A stretch of DNA of 64,000 bases from positions 2,780,196-2,844,195 of the forward strand of contig ML058586.1 of the NCBI GenBank assembly GCA_003013855.2. The letters run 5' to 3'. The translations under genes were made by a program, and so were the position numbers. Numbering within the stretch: the first letter of the stretch is position 1; the number at the start of each line of letters is the position of its first letter. Under the pieces are notes generated by a model, which searched no databases, was not told where the DNA came from, and saw nothing but the letters and a program-made list of their open reading frames with translations. This document shows positions 33,435 to 44,588 of the stretch, piece by piece. Source of the DNA: Liriodendron chinense. Lineage: Eukaryota > Streptophyta > Magnoliopsida > Magnoliales > Magnoliaceae.

Positions 33435-35008
33435 GCTTGTTGTGTATTTGAAATGGGTTTATAAAATACTGGAATCACCACTAATTAGTTACTTCGAATC
33501 TATAGTCGACTACATCCTGTAAAAAAGCCTAAGACTGAAAATTCGAAGATCCTTAATCTTAAGATAACTCCTTAATTTGTCACCTAAGATTCGAGGTAAG
33601 GACCGCGGTTACAAAGAGGAAAGGTTTTAGGCACCCACTTTGCCTGTACGTGTGTACGGTCTCTACTTCACAAGATAAAATCAATTGAGGGTTAGTTTTG
33701 GTTGATACAGTTTCATGAATGATGTGTGTGTTGTATGCAATGTTTAATACATTATCGCTTTGTCAAGCACTGTCTCAAGTTTGACGTATCTACCCTGACT
33801 CATTAACTTGCCATACAGAGTAAATAGTCGACTCAAGTTTTTTATGGACAAGATCCGAGAAAACGCGGCAAGCCTCAAAACATACACTTGAGTTGAAAAG
33901 GTAAATGTTATATATGGATGCTATGAATGAGATGAGCAAGGGGGTTGGGAAGGAAGTAGATGTCGCGCAAAGCTAATGTATGATTGGATGCAATTGGCTA
34001 TGGACAAGATGCTTAGGTGGATGGTGGTGTCACAAGGATTGACTCGAGTGACTTAGATAAGTAATGAGTTGACTCAAGAGGCTAAGACAATGGTTGGATT
34101 GGACCAGACCGATGTTAGGCTCACTTCTTCACTCGCACTCTCCTTGGTGGAGAGATAGCTAGGCTAGATGACTAAAGGATGGAGATGCTTATGAGCTTGA
34201 ATGCTTGAGATTTCTAAGTGTTGAGGGATGATTGAAATGGGGGGATGAGGGGGGTATTTATATAAATCTTAGCCCAGATTTTTCTGTAATTAGTGGCAAC
34301 TTTGAGGTCAAAGATTGATGTGGAACTTTTCACCTAGGGTGGGAGCTAGGCTTAGAATTAGGTTCAGTTGGTAAATAAGGGTCACAAGAGGAACAAAGTG
34401 GTAATCTAACTCATCTCGAACTTAGCAAAGGAGAAAAGGTGTCAGTTGATAGCTGACGTGGAGGGGCGCTAGCTATCTAAAACTGGGGGAGAGAAATGCA
34501 CTGGGCGGCAGACAGACAGCCTGCCGCCCAGTGCACTACTTTCCCCCTATTTTAGTAAGGAGCCTCCCATAGATGCGGGGTCTCTCCAACCGTTGTATGG
34601 TTTTTTCTCTGTCCGAGTTGCTAGCCTCGATTGGGCTTAGGTTTAGCTTGACTTCTGGGCCTTAACTGGGTTGAAAATGCCTAGATTGACTCGGTGAATT
34701 AACTCAACGGTCTGACCCATTGAGTTGGCTCATCAAGTTGATTTATTTTTAACTGGGACCAAGGCTTGGATTATGGTTAAGAGTTTGGATCAAAGTTAAG
34801 GGTTTGGATTTAAGTTGAGGGTATGGATTAAAGTTCGGATAGGGTAAGGGTATGGATCTAGGTTTGGATTTAAGTTGAGGGTATGAATCAAAGTTCAGAT
34901 AGGGTAAGGGTATGGATCAAGGTTAGGATTAGGGTTAAGGGTATGGATCACCATTTGACCCAAACAGCTAGCCTTAATCAACTTATCGGCCTAGGGTGGG
35001 GTGTCTAC
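33435..35008. mobile_element. LTR-like remnant, family member 1
   Basis: Shares an ordered series with 59930-61080: a 'ggtaaggaccgcggttac' block, 'cacccactttgcc', 'tacttcacaagat', a 'caagcactgtctcaagtttg' block, 'ttttttatggacaagatcc' and 'cggcaagcc'. It ends in GGGGTGTCTACA, resembling plant Gypsy LTR ends. No coding region and no target duplication could be confirmed, so a solo LTR is a suggestion. Confidence 0.45.
34801..34950. repeat. 60-bp tandem repeat, about 2.5 copies
   Basis: Units 34801-34860 and 34861-34920 differ at only a few positions; a partial third follows. Smaller 'gttaaggg/gttgaggg + tatggatc' sub-repeats extend upstream to about 34765. Confidence 0.9.
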
Positions 35009-35357
35009 AGAAGGGTGGAACATTTTATCGTTCTCTTATAGAATGTACATATTGGGGGTTTGTTCATATCATCATTGCAAGACTAATGTGATATGTTGCC
35101 CGATTTTGAGATTGCTTCCACTACGTTCGTGTTCACGTGATCAGACACCAAATACAACCAATACCAATAGTCTTCTTGTTGGACAAGACTCAAAGTAGGT
35201 TATCTCTTTGAGATAATTCGCACCCCTTGATAAAACTTTTCGATGTAAAAAATTTGCAACGCGCTATTCTCATGATACAATTGCCCAACATATAGTTTCA
35301 ATAATGCGCACACGTTGTGTGAAATCGAACATCAGAAGCACCACCTTACCTCTATAT

Positions 35358-35360
<3 letters not shown>

Positions 35361-35404
<44 letters not shown>
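35361..35404. repeat. (GA)n microsatellite
   Basis: 22 GA units. Confidence 0.97.
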
Positions 35405-35407
<3 letters not shown>

Positions 35408-36017
35408 AAAACTCTTTTATAAATGTACAAGAAAAGAAGAGACCTAATTTCATATGGCACTATTACCACCACATGTACACGTGAGAACACACATGTGGGA
35501 CACGAAAAGAAAATGTGGGCCATATCCAATTGAGTAGTCGAGTATTGGATTATATGCACACGAGTATTCGGGCACATTATTTGATTAAGTGGTTTTTAGG
35601 CCAGTTTTCCCATCAAATCAGCCCCGGGTGCACATAAGGGCCCATGCATAGTATTGTATCATTTCAAAAGGCTAAGAAGAAGAAAGACTTATAAAGAGTT
35701 TCATTCCCCTTTCTCATCTGGTGTATTACTAAATTTTGTCATTCGAAACCAACAAAAGTAATATATGATTTTTTATATTTTCTTAATTTTGTCTTCTTTT
35801 TTAATTTGATTTTTTCCTCTTTTTTTTTTTTAAATCCTTCCAATACAAACTTGTAGTGGAAGAAGGAAATGAAAGGAAAGCCTAAGAGGGTGAGAGATAA
35901 TAGCGAATACACTTGAAAAAAAAAAGAAAAAAGAAAAAAGAAAAAAAAAACACTAGTTTTATTGCTCTCCACTTCTACTTTCTTTCTTTAGGAGTTGTGT
36001 CCCTTTGATTAAATCAT
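35405..36017. other. intergenic, no gene
   Basis: AT-rich with A- and T-runs (35821-35832, 35916-35951). Nothing else was recognised. Confidence 0.4.
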
Positions 36018-36027
36018 TTAATCATTT

Positions 36028-36220
36028 GGGGATCGCCCACTAGCCCAGCTGGTAGATGCGTGGGTGTCTCATCTGCTGGTCTTGGGTTTGAAACCCACTA
36101 ACCCCACTAGTGGGTGGGAGCATCATTTGACTGACTGGGTGGGTGCGTTGCGCATCTGACAGGGTGTGTGCGTTGCGTGACTAACCCAAAAAAAACATAA
36201 AAATACAAAAAAAAATTCCC
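36028..36220 (+). mobile_element. complete tRNA-derived SINE with 10-bp target duplication
   Basis: The head has 'tagcccagctggtagatgcg' (A-box region) and 'cttgggtttgaaaccc' (B-box region). The body has GGGTGCGTTGCGCATCTGAC-type repeats, and it ends in an A-rich tail. Identical TTAATCATTT lies at 36018-36027 and 36221-36230. Confidence 0.8.
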
Positions 36221-36615
36221 TTAATCATTTTCCATTTTTGGAAAATCTTTCTATTCGCACGCCAATGAGATGTGATTGCAAAACTTGGAAGAATTAGGCA
36301 ACTAAGACATAACATTATATAAGTCCTTACCGGACTTTCTCTCCACGTCTCCGTGCATTTTCAGGTATTTCCCATTCTCATCCAGATATCCCATAGGAGC
36401 ATGAAAGGTATGTTCAACCCCCTTAATTCCATGTATATGATCACCTTAGTGGGGCCCACTGGATGCCCATATCTCTATCATCTAATGATCATAATTGATT
36501 CGGAATTAAATCCATTGAACAATGACAGCACATCAATCGAGAAAAATCTAACATTTTCTTATGTTATTTCGATTTTACCATCACGTCAGTGAAAATAAGG
36601 CACTATGCTCTCTAA

Positions 36616-36961
36616 GGGAGCGTTTGGGTTGTATTTTTTTTATGGCGTAGGATACCCCCAGACCTCCCTTAGGGGATAGGACTAATTCCTGCGGGATTGC
36701 CCCGGGTAAGTGCACGGGAAGGGAATCGATCTCATGCCTATGGGGAGCAAACCCATGGCACGACCCATTTGCCCAACGCATATGCTACTTATGCCTCAAG
36801 TAGCTTATCTTGGTTTCTACATATTAGGCTGAAGTGATTAAGTAACTTTAAGTAAAAAAATTACTTATTATTGATCATAAACAATACTTATCTCAAATAA
36901 GTTACTTATCTACTGCGTTAAGTAGAAAAAGTAACTTATCTAGTGGTATCCAAATGGGCCC
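36616..36961. mobile_element. PIF/Harbinger-like MITE carrying a SINE
   Basis: The ends GGGAGCGTTTGG and CCAAATGGGCCC are flanked by TAA at 36613-36615 and 36962-36964. Compared with the intact copy at 24361-24571, a block of about 150 bp (36634-36783) interrupts it after the first 18 bases. Confidence 0.8.
36634..36783 (-). mobile_element. SINE inserted in the PIF-like MITE
   Basis: On the minus strand the block begins 'gcgttgggcaaatgggtc', continues with a B-box-like 'gagatcgattccc' and ends in a run of A. It matches the SINE at 10674-10869. Confidence 0.65.
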
Positions 36962-36964
36962 TAA

Positions 36965-37587
36965 GTGAATATTTAGGACACGTCATGAATACCGATATTG
37001 TAACTCAATAGTAAAATCTTGTTACCCAATTCATATTGAAAATATGAGTATGTTAAAATTATTTTCTCCTTAGTTGCATCTCACACCCCTTACTACTCCC
37101 AAATTAGTCACATTACTAGTACAAGTGTCCTTATACTTTTCAAATCATTGTACATGTCTAGGAGTCAATGTGACTTGAATGATATTGAAATGTCACATAG
37201 GATGGACATTTCCTCATTATCTAAGTGTCCTTTGTGTCAGGCACCCATCTCATTCCATACCTTAGCTTACATGAGAAAATAAAAACCACCACACAATCTT
37301 CTCCATCCATGTGAATACCAACCCCCGGGGAGTACCATGCTTGGGCTAATTGCGGTATGGTCTCATTGGGTTCTGGTCCTTTTGGATCAGGGTCTCATTT
37401 TTTATGGCTTGGACCCAAGCCAGATTTGATTTGGGCACCCATAAGGTCATTGGAGCTAGGTCTTGAGTTGGGTTCATGTTAGGTCTAGACCAAACGAGAG
37501 AATTTACATACTTGGCCCATCTCCTCATTACATATCTAAATTGATCACAACTATAGCAAGGTCCACCAGCAGGGTTCTTATCCTTGC
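36965..37587. other. intergenic, no gene
   Basis: No gene or element recognised. Confidence 0.4.
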
Positions 37588-37694
37588 CTAGGTGGTAGAC
37601 TCGCAGGAGTTTCAACACGAAGTCTGGGGTTCAATTGCCATAGGCGGTGAAATCCCACTCCGGCGTGGGGGGGGGGGGGGGGGGGGGGGGGGGG
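37588..37694 (+). mobile_element. SINE-like fragment ending in a 28-base G run
   Basis: 'ctaggtggtagactcgcagg' (A-box region) and 'ggggttcaattgcc' (B-box region) match fragments at 42360 and 61170. The poly(G) run spans 37667-37694. Confidence 0.55.
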
Positions 37695-38467
37695 TATCAT
37701 GTGTGGTCCACTTAATGGAAGCCTTACAATTCTTACCAGCATTTTGCCTAGGCGAACCTCATCCATTCCATGGATAATTCATATTTTTAACAGATAAATA
37801 ATATTACCATTAAAACTAGGTTGAACGGAGTTTAACCCAGTCCAAGTTGGCGGACTCAACCGGAAAATGACACCTGAACCCAACTTGAAAATTGAACCAG
37901 ACCCATTAAATTCGGGTCAGGTCCACCAGGTACGTTCGGACGGATTTTAACCACTAAAATTCCTATCCATCTCCATCTGTCCTTATTCTTATGTTTCCTC
38001 ACCAAATATATGACCATCATCCATTTTTATTTTCTACCATCACCTTGAGGGCCACTGAACAGATGGGTAGGATTATCCAATCCATGTGCATTTTGAACCA
38101 TTTGATATCCATAGTAAGGGTGACTAGATGGACGTTGCAAAATGATAAATACTTTTTCCACAAATACTGCCAAGAGATGGGCCCACCGTATTCATGTGGT
38201 CCAGAATCTACCGTATCATGTCCCCATTTATGTAGTCATCTCAATTCTCAAATGGTCATTTCTATGTATGGTTCATGTACCTTTAATAGAATAAGATGTC
38301 ACATAATTGCCACTGTTGCGTGCTTATGCTAACGTTGGAGATTGTGATGTGTGGACAGTTATAATCGATCCTTATCTGGTAGTTTCCTTATTCATCATGG
38401 TGGACAAATGCACACGTATGCAGGACAGATTGATGGTACTGGTACAGAAGCAATCTTATACGTACGT
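37695..38467. other. intergenic, no gene
   Basis: 37815-37950 has AACCCAGTCC/CCCGACC-type words of an old hAT-like repeat. Nothing coding. Confidence 0.35.
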
Positions 38468-38537
38468 TGTATGCCTCACGCGTGCACATGTGCGTCTACA
38501 AGTGTATGCCTCACGCATGCACATGTGCATCTACAAG
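38468..38537. repeat. 35-bp tandem duplication
   Basis: Units 38468-38502 and 38503-38537 differ only at two sites, each a CG in copy 1 and CA in copy 2. Confidence 0.95.
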
Positions 38538-38561
38538 CACACGTGCATGTGGACATGCAAA

Positions 38562-39306
38562 TAGACCTGGCAAAAATCAACCTAACCCGCTAATCTGATC
38601 CGATTTTTTCTAGTTTAGGGTTGGAAAATTTGACCCGAATTAAATTTTGAGTTGACCGTCTTGTTACGGTTAAAGGTGACCCAACCCAACCCAACCCAAC
38701 CCAACCCAACCCGGATCATATAGGGGTTAAGCAGACTATTATATATTGATTTTCTTATTAGGTAAATAGTACATATTTATTCTCACACCCCTGCTAGGAA
38801 TGGCCCATGCGTTTGTCAATTTAATAAACATGTGCACACCAATGATCCATAAAATAAATAAATTAAATTATCTTAATGGTTATATTTGTTTGATTGTTAA
38901 TAGGAATTTATTGGATGGTTAAAATGAAATGATCAAATAGTTCCATGTCAATAATTGCATCCACAATTTATCTATTTAAAAAATTAAATATCAAACAGCT
39001 TTGTTGATTTGATCCAATGGTCAAAAAATACAATTAGAATTATTAGACATTAATTGGACATTACATATAAGCACTTAGGTACCCATTAAACATAGATGGT
39101 TTGATTTTCAATTGAATGCTAGTGTTATATGTATCTAATTTAATCTATAAATTAGTTGATCATTAAAATACAGGTCAACTTGACTGACTCGGTTTAATTC
39201 GAGTTGGGAAAATCCAACCCAAATTCAATTTGGGTCGGCTTGGGGTTGAGGTGGAAACGACCCGACCCCAAGCCGACCGTCCTGACCCACCCCATTGCCA
39301 CTTCTA
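38562..39306. mobile_element. hAT-like element with near-perfect 8-bp target duplication
   Basis: The ends TAGACCTGGCAA and TTGCCACTTCTA are inverted repeats with two mismatches. Flanks are CATGCAAA (38554-38561) and AATGCAAA (39307-39314). GACCC/AACCC-rich ends include a fivefold CCAAC run at 38682-38710; the centre is AT-rich. No transposase was seen. Confidence 0.65.
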
Positions 39307-39314
39307 AATGCAAA

Positions 39315-41559
39315 CAAGCTTGAAAGAACGGGTGGTATGGCAGCTCCCATTCGGCGCTGGATTCCCGCCATTGGATGGCACACATGTCAGAGATCTGAGC
39401 CATTCATCAAGTAGGGGATACCATGAACATGCTGTGGACCAGAAATGACATTGGTCCACTGATCAGGTAGGTAAAACTTATACAAGAAATGGGCGCTTAA
39501 AAAAAATTCAACGGTCCAAATTCAAGATACCGTGTCCCCACTTGAAAAGCAGAGGCACATTAAGGGATTATTCACATTACTATGCATCCGGACCGTTGAT
39601 TTCTCAGAATCAGATCCCTTGGTAAGTGGGTAGTTTTCCTAGTTAATCATTTTGTATTTTAGATAACGAACTTTTTTATTTTTCTTTGGATGCTGCCAAG
39701 TGGCAGCCTGTAGGTCAATGCTTTAAAGTAAAAGGAAATTTTACAAAAAAAACTACCGAAGTAATATAGAATTACATTCCGGTACTTTTTCAACAAGGTT
39801 TTCGGTATGCTACCTCATTAATCCGAGTGACAGTTTTTTTTTTTTTACACACGGTTTGTGTCGGCAAATGCGAAAAAAGGAGTTAGCAGCTCGAGTGGGC
39901 CCATCACGATGTTTACGTGTTATCCACACTGAACACTAGGTGAGTAACTCCGTGTTATGCAGGATCAAAAAATCTGCCCTATTCATGATTCAGGTGGATC
40001 ATAGGATTTGAAATAGGATACGAGACAACAACGATCACCCTCCAAATAGTTTTTCTTGATGTGGTCCACAAGAATCATGAATGGACCTAATTTTTGGACC
40101 TTAGGATAAAATTTTAGTGTGACATCTAATAGTTGGAGCCGATTTCATATAATAATCATAATCTATGAAAGTTAATCATGGATGTCTCTCTTCCAATTCT
40201 TTCCTTTACTTTGGCCCACCTAATCACAAGTTAGCAGGATATTTTGGCGTTGGGCCTAATGTGAGATTACACATATAATAATCAATGTGGATCCTACATA
40301 CATATGATGGTGGACCCCATGAACAATCAAGGGCCGCATCCAATAAAAATACTTTTTAATACATTGGTGAAGATCTCTAGTTTTGAAACCATTTGGAGAG
40401 GACACCCCTATAACATGAGGCCCACCATGATGTGTATGTAAAATCCACTTTGATCATTAGATGTATGATCCCACGTGAGGTCCAAGGCAAAATACCAAGC
40501 TTATTTATTGTAGACAAGCTATCCAAAATGAGACTAAACTACTCTTTTGACTTCAGCTAGCTTCGATAAAATCATCCGTGGATAATTCAAGGGTGGTTGA
40601 AAATCCAATTGATCAAAGAGATAAGACTCTCGGCACGTAAAGGAAACAACCAACAATCTTGATTGGCAGATTTGAAACCTAGCAAATCAAATCCTAGCTA
40701 ATTATCTGGACCCTCTAGAACCATGTTTAACGAACCCATAAAATATACAAATCCAAACAGGTCCATATTAAGGGTCCCCAACACCTCCTAGATGTAACCA
40801 ATTAACCAGATTGATAAAAATAAGAACCCAACTTGTGGTGAGCTGACAATGACGCCATCTTCCCTACTTTCATTTTTTTAGCCAACAAGTATCAAATAAC
40901 CTATTTTGATAAATAAAATGGTGTCATATGGATTGTCAGCTTGCCACAAGCCAACGACCACCTAGCACACTTTTTACCTAATCCAAAGATGTATCCAAAC
41001 CTTGCAGACGTCAAACTCTTGAAAATGAGACATGTGTCCATCATCAACTCACCACCATCCGATGGTCTCCATTTATAAATACCACGCAACATCACAATTC
41101 CAGAAATCCAATAATAAAAAAAGGATAGAGAGAGGCAGAGAGTGAGAGGTTATAGTGGGTCCTCTTCTCCAAAGACTTTAGAGACTTCTAATTTACACCA
41201 AGGTCCTGCCCGACTCAGGAGGCCAACACTAGGGAAAATCATCAACTAACAAAAGTCATCTAAGTCAGGGGTAAGGTTAGAATCAGGGATATCTGACTAT
41301 ACCTTTGGCAGAAAAGGATGTCAGGTCTTCCCTTTTCCTTCTTACATCTCAAATAAACTCGCGTTCCAATTCACACATTCCAGACATCAAAATCATACAC
41401 TCATTTTCATTTATCTTTTATTCTACAATACTCTCTTATGCCCATCTTTTTTACTTTATTTTGCTTACCCGGGGTCTTAAATCATGTGCATTAAGATTAA
41501 GTATTGTTTATTTTTTCCTTTTACCTGCTCGGAGTCTTAAATTTTGTGAATTATAGCTA
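39315..41559. other. intergenic, no gene
   Basis: 39330-39480 belongs to the dispersed 'gatctgagccattcatcaag' family. 39880-40470 has scattered ggcccaccatgatg words of decayed fold-back repeats. 41150-41550 has no recognised feature. Confidence 0.35.
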
Positions 41560-41815
41560 GATGCAATAATATCGAAATCTCTTAAAAATCTGTTAAGTAG
41601 AGATCGCACATCGTATGGGCGAAAAATGGTACCTAACCCTCATTTTTTGTAACCGAAACCTTTATTCAAAACTTACGATCGCAGACTAACCGCATGAGTC
41701 ATTTGAGTTGGAGAATTTTACGATTCCCCTATCTTTAAGTGATTTCACAGTTTCTAGTCGCCCATAAATTATAAGCTTCATTTGACTAGTGGCAACTCCA
41801 AATTAAATGCACTTT
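41560..41815. mobile_element. possible Gypsy LTR end remnant
   Basis: 'gtaaccgaaacctttattc', 'gagtcatttgagttgg', 'tgattcccctatcttt'-like text and 'gactagtggcaactcc' resemble the 3' part of plant Tat/Ogre-type LTRs, which often read TGGCGACTCC. No pair or coding region was found. Low certainty. Confidence 0.3.
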
Positions 41816-41864
41816 TATTTTTAATTCAACTCTATATTCAAATCAAACCAAATCAGAACAAACG

Positions 41865-41870
<6 letters not shown>

Positions 41871-41906
<36 letters not shown>
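41871..41906. repeat. (GA)n microsatellite
   Basis: 18 GA units. Confidence 0.97.
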
Positions 41907-41908
<2 letters not shown>

Positions 41909-42339
41909 CTGAGGAAGTGAGGGCATTTCTACACTAATGTGAGGATGGCGTTCACACCTATGATTCGTCGTCATGCCCAAGGACAAAAGGTGGGGAAATG
42001 ACACTCGCCCTTGATTTTTACAAGGCCCACCATAATGATTATACTGTGTTTTTTTAATAAAAATAAAAAATTTATTTTTAATAAGTAAATAAATATATTT
42101 ATTATGAAATGTTTTCATAAAAAAATTTATATGGCCAAGTAGTAAGAAGATGGGTTTTGCTAATGGAACCAGAGATTGAATCTTTACATTGGCTTACGCG
42201 GCATGAGTTAGAGGGTTGCTTAGGCGCTTTATTATGCACACTTTGCACTTTGTATTGTCACATGTGGCGGTAGTTGTGGTAATTAGGATCTGGGATACAT
42301 GTGGCAACAGTTCTATATTGTTAAATAATGGAGTCTATT

Positions 42340-42489
42340 GGGTCCTTACTCATCCCTTAGTGGTAGACTCACAAGAGTTTCAAAATGAGGTCATGGCTAC
42401 AAGCATCCATTGTGGTATAAAAAAAGCCACAATGGCGTGAGTGCATGGGTGTGTAACGGGTGTGAGCGCGTATGTAAAAAAAAAAAATT
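42340..42489 (+). mobile_element. SINE with A-tail
   Basis: 'cttagtggtagactcacaag' (A-box region) and 'catggctacaagcatcc' (B-box position) are followed by a GTG-rich body and an A-run (42476-42487). Flanks GAGTCTATT (42331-42339) and GAGTCTACT (42490-42498) fit a target duplication with one mismatch. It is the same family as 37588 and 61165. Confidence 0.6.
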
Positions 42490-42498
42490 GAGTCTACT

Positions 42499-43689
42499 TG
42501 TAAAAGGGTAGGTCACATATAGAAACAATTTTATACCGTAAAATAATTGGGTCTATTTGTGGAAGGGTGTATTGGTGTCCCGAAGATTATAGTTCACAAG
42601 ATACAAACATGCATTCCCAGATCAAGTCATCCTAGTACTCTACTTTTATCCTCTTGAGATCATTCTTGGGTGGCATATTAGTGTCAATCTTTGGATGTAT
42701 GCTCAATACTTATAAGTGCAAATCATCATATTGAATTTTTTAATATGTGAGCTCATGGTATTTTGAAGACAGTATGACATCTCCTTCCGTTGCACTCTGG
42801 TGAAAAATCAGAAAAAGAGGTCTCGAGATATTGGCTATTTTAGGTAATTCTTGAACCCACATATCTGATTTTATTCATTTTAATTCATCTCTCCTCTGTT
42901 GTATGCTACATCTCAAAATTACAGCAAATTATTTAAAATCCACTTTAGCAATTAGATGCCACACTAAAATTTAGGCACGGCCCAAAAGTTAGGTTGACTT
43001 ATGATTCATCTAGGCCACACCAAGAGAAAAAAGTTCAGAGGGTGATGTTGCACTCTTTCTGATCACTGATGAAGCTGAGCTTTGAGACATGCACGTAACA
43101 GTTGGTGACACACCTGGTGGCCGGGGTGGATTTCCCATTAACCTTGCAGTAAGGCCCACCTGAGCCGCCACCCCTTTGCTCACACCATGTGCCTCTTTTT
43201 TTTTTTCTTTTTCTTTTTTTAAATAATACTGCCAATTTATTAAGCCAAAAGGCCACCAAGAGAATTTGAAAAAAAAAAAAAAAAAAAAAAAACAGCTACT
43301 CAAAAGTAAAATTACAACGACCCCTGATCAGGTTCCAATCCCTTAGGAGCGTCGCTAAACTACAATCCTATGAGGGGTCCACCTGTGACCAGCAAGAACT
43401 GATCATTAACCACCATAGATTTCACATGACCTGAAAACAGCCATGATTGGGTTATCTGAGCCATGCGATTTTAGAGCATGCGGAGTAGGCGACGAGAGCA
43501 AAGACATCTTACCATCCATTTTGCAGGCCCTTATTTGAACAGCTGTGATCATCTGACGCGGGTGATAATGGGGATTTGTTCAATCTACAGTGGATGCCTC
43601 CTATCCAACGGTCCACCACAATCATAGGTGAGCCCACTTGTTCTCCAAATAGTATTATCCAAGACGATCAACTAAATGAGAAATCTCCA
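42499..43689. other. intergenic, no gene
   Basis: A- and T-runs lie at 43195-43219 and 43269-43291. 43085-43175 holds a decayed repeat with CACCTGGTGGCC. No gene. Confidence 0.35.
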
Positions 43690-44145
43690 TACATTCAGCA
43701 GTGTTGGGTCCATTGTGATGTGTATGAGTCATCTAATCCGTCCATTAGTTGCAGTCCCCATTTATATATCCACAGCCCAAAAATCAACGTGATCCAATGC
43801 TCAGGTAGGCCATACCACAGAAAACAATGGGGAACAGTGGAGAAGGGGACGCCCACCATAGAAACTTCCTGATTTTTTGTGGGGTCCACCGAAATGTGTT
43901 AATGCCATTCAAAATCTTCATCAGGTGTGCCCCACCAGGACGAAGGAACACTCCAGAAATCAGGCCGATCCAAAACTCATGTGGGCCATTCCCTGTGAAT
44001 TTAGAGGTTTCAACCATTACATTGTTTTCCGTGGTGTTTTTGCTGCCTTGTTTTTGGAATGTATGGAGAACATAAGTCGACGGAACGTATGGATGGAGTA
44101 GATCCCACACATATAAAGGTGGGCCCCACAGAAGCTCAACTGTAC
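43690..44145. repeat. fold-back repeat R1 copy
   Basis: 'gtgtatgagtcatctaatcc' and 'atgctcaggtaggccatacc' on the left; right half ends 'aaaggtgggccccacagaag'. The middle has cacaggaaac-like words in diverged form. Confidence 0.5.
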
Positions 44146-44263
44146 GTGAACTTCCTATGTAGTTGACTGTATTGGACAACTCCTCCTATTATACTTTCTT
44201 ATCTTACCGAATCTTACTGGATAGAAGTAGCAAGCGAAATGATCAGGTGGGCCAACTGTCAAG

Positions 44264-44588
44264 TGTGTAGAAACTCTCCCGTGCAGCTAGTTGCATTTGG
44301 ACTTTCTGCAATCCATTTCACCTATCTGAACCATCCATTAGGTCCAGTCCACTCTCATAGGCTGCCTTGAATTAGTAATACTGATCAGGCGATCTCAACT
44401 GTCCACTCAGTAACACAAAAACAATGGACGGATAAGATCCAGCCAAGGGTGTTTAGGACCATCCGATTGCTTTTAGTTTTTCGCTGTAGGAGAAAAAGAG
44501 TGGACAGGGCCTAATGGACGGTCCAGATAGGTCATGGGGGCGGTAACAAGTCCAAATGCAACTAGGTGCATGGGAAGGTTTTCATACA
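44264..44588. mobile_element. 325-bp fold-back MITE of a separate family
   Basis: The left arm ('aaactctcccgtgcagctag', 'ttgcatttggactt', 'cacctatctgaaccatccat') is mirrored by the right arm ('ggacggtccagataggtc', 'aagtccaaatgcaactag', 'gtgcatgggaaggtttt'). Arms pair over roughly 90 bp. No clear target duplication was seen. Confidence 0.7.

Noticed and set aside
37991..38593. Consecutive 80-113-codon plus-strand frames
   Set aside because: They overlap a 35-bp tandem duplication and repeat words; no domain or splice signals linking them.
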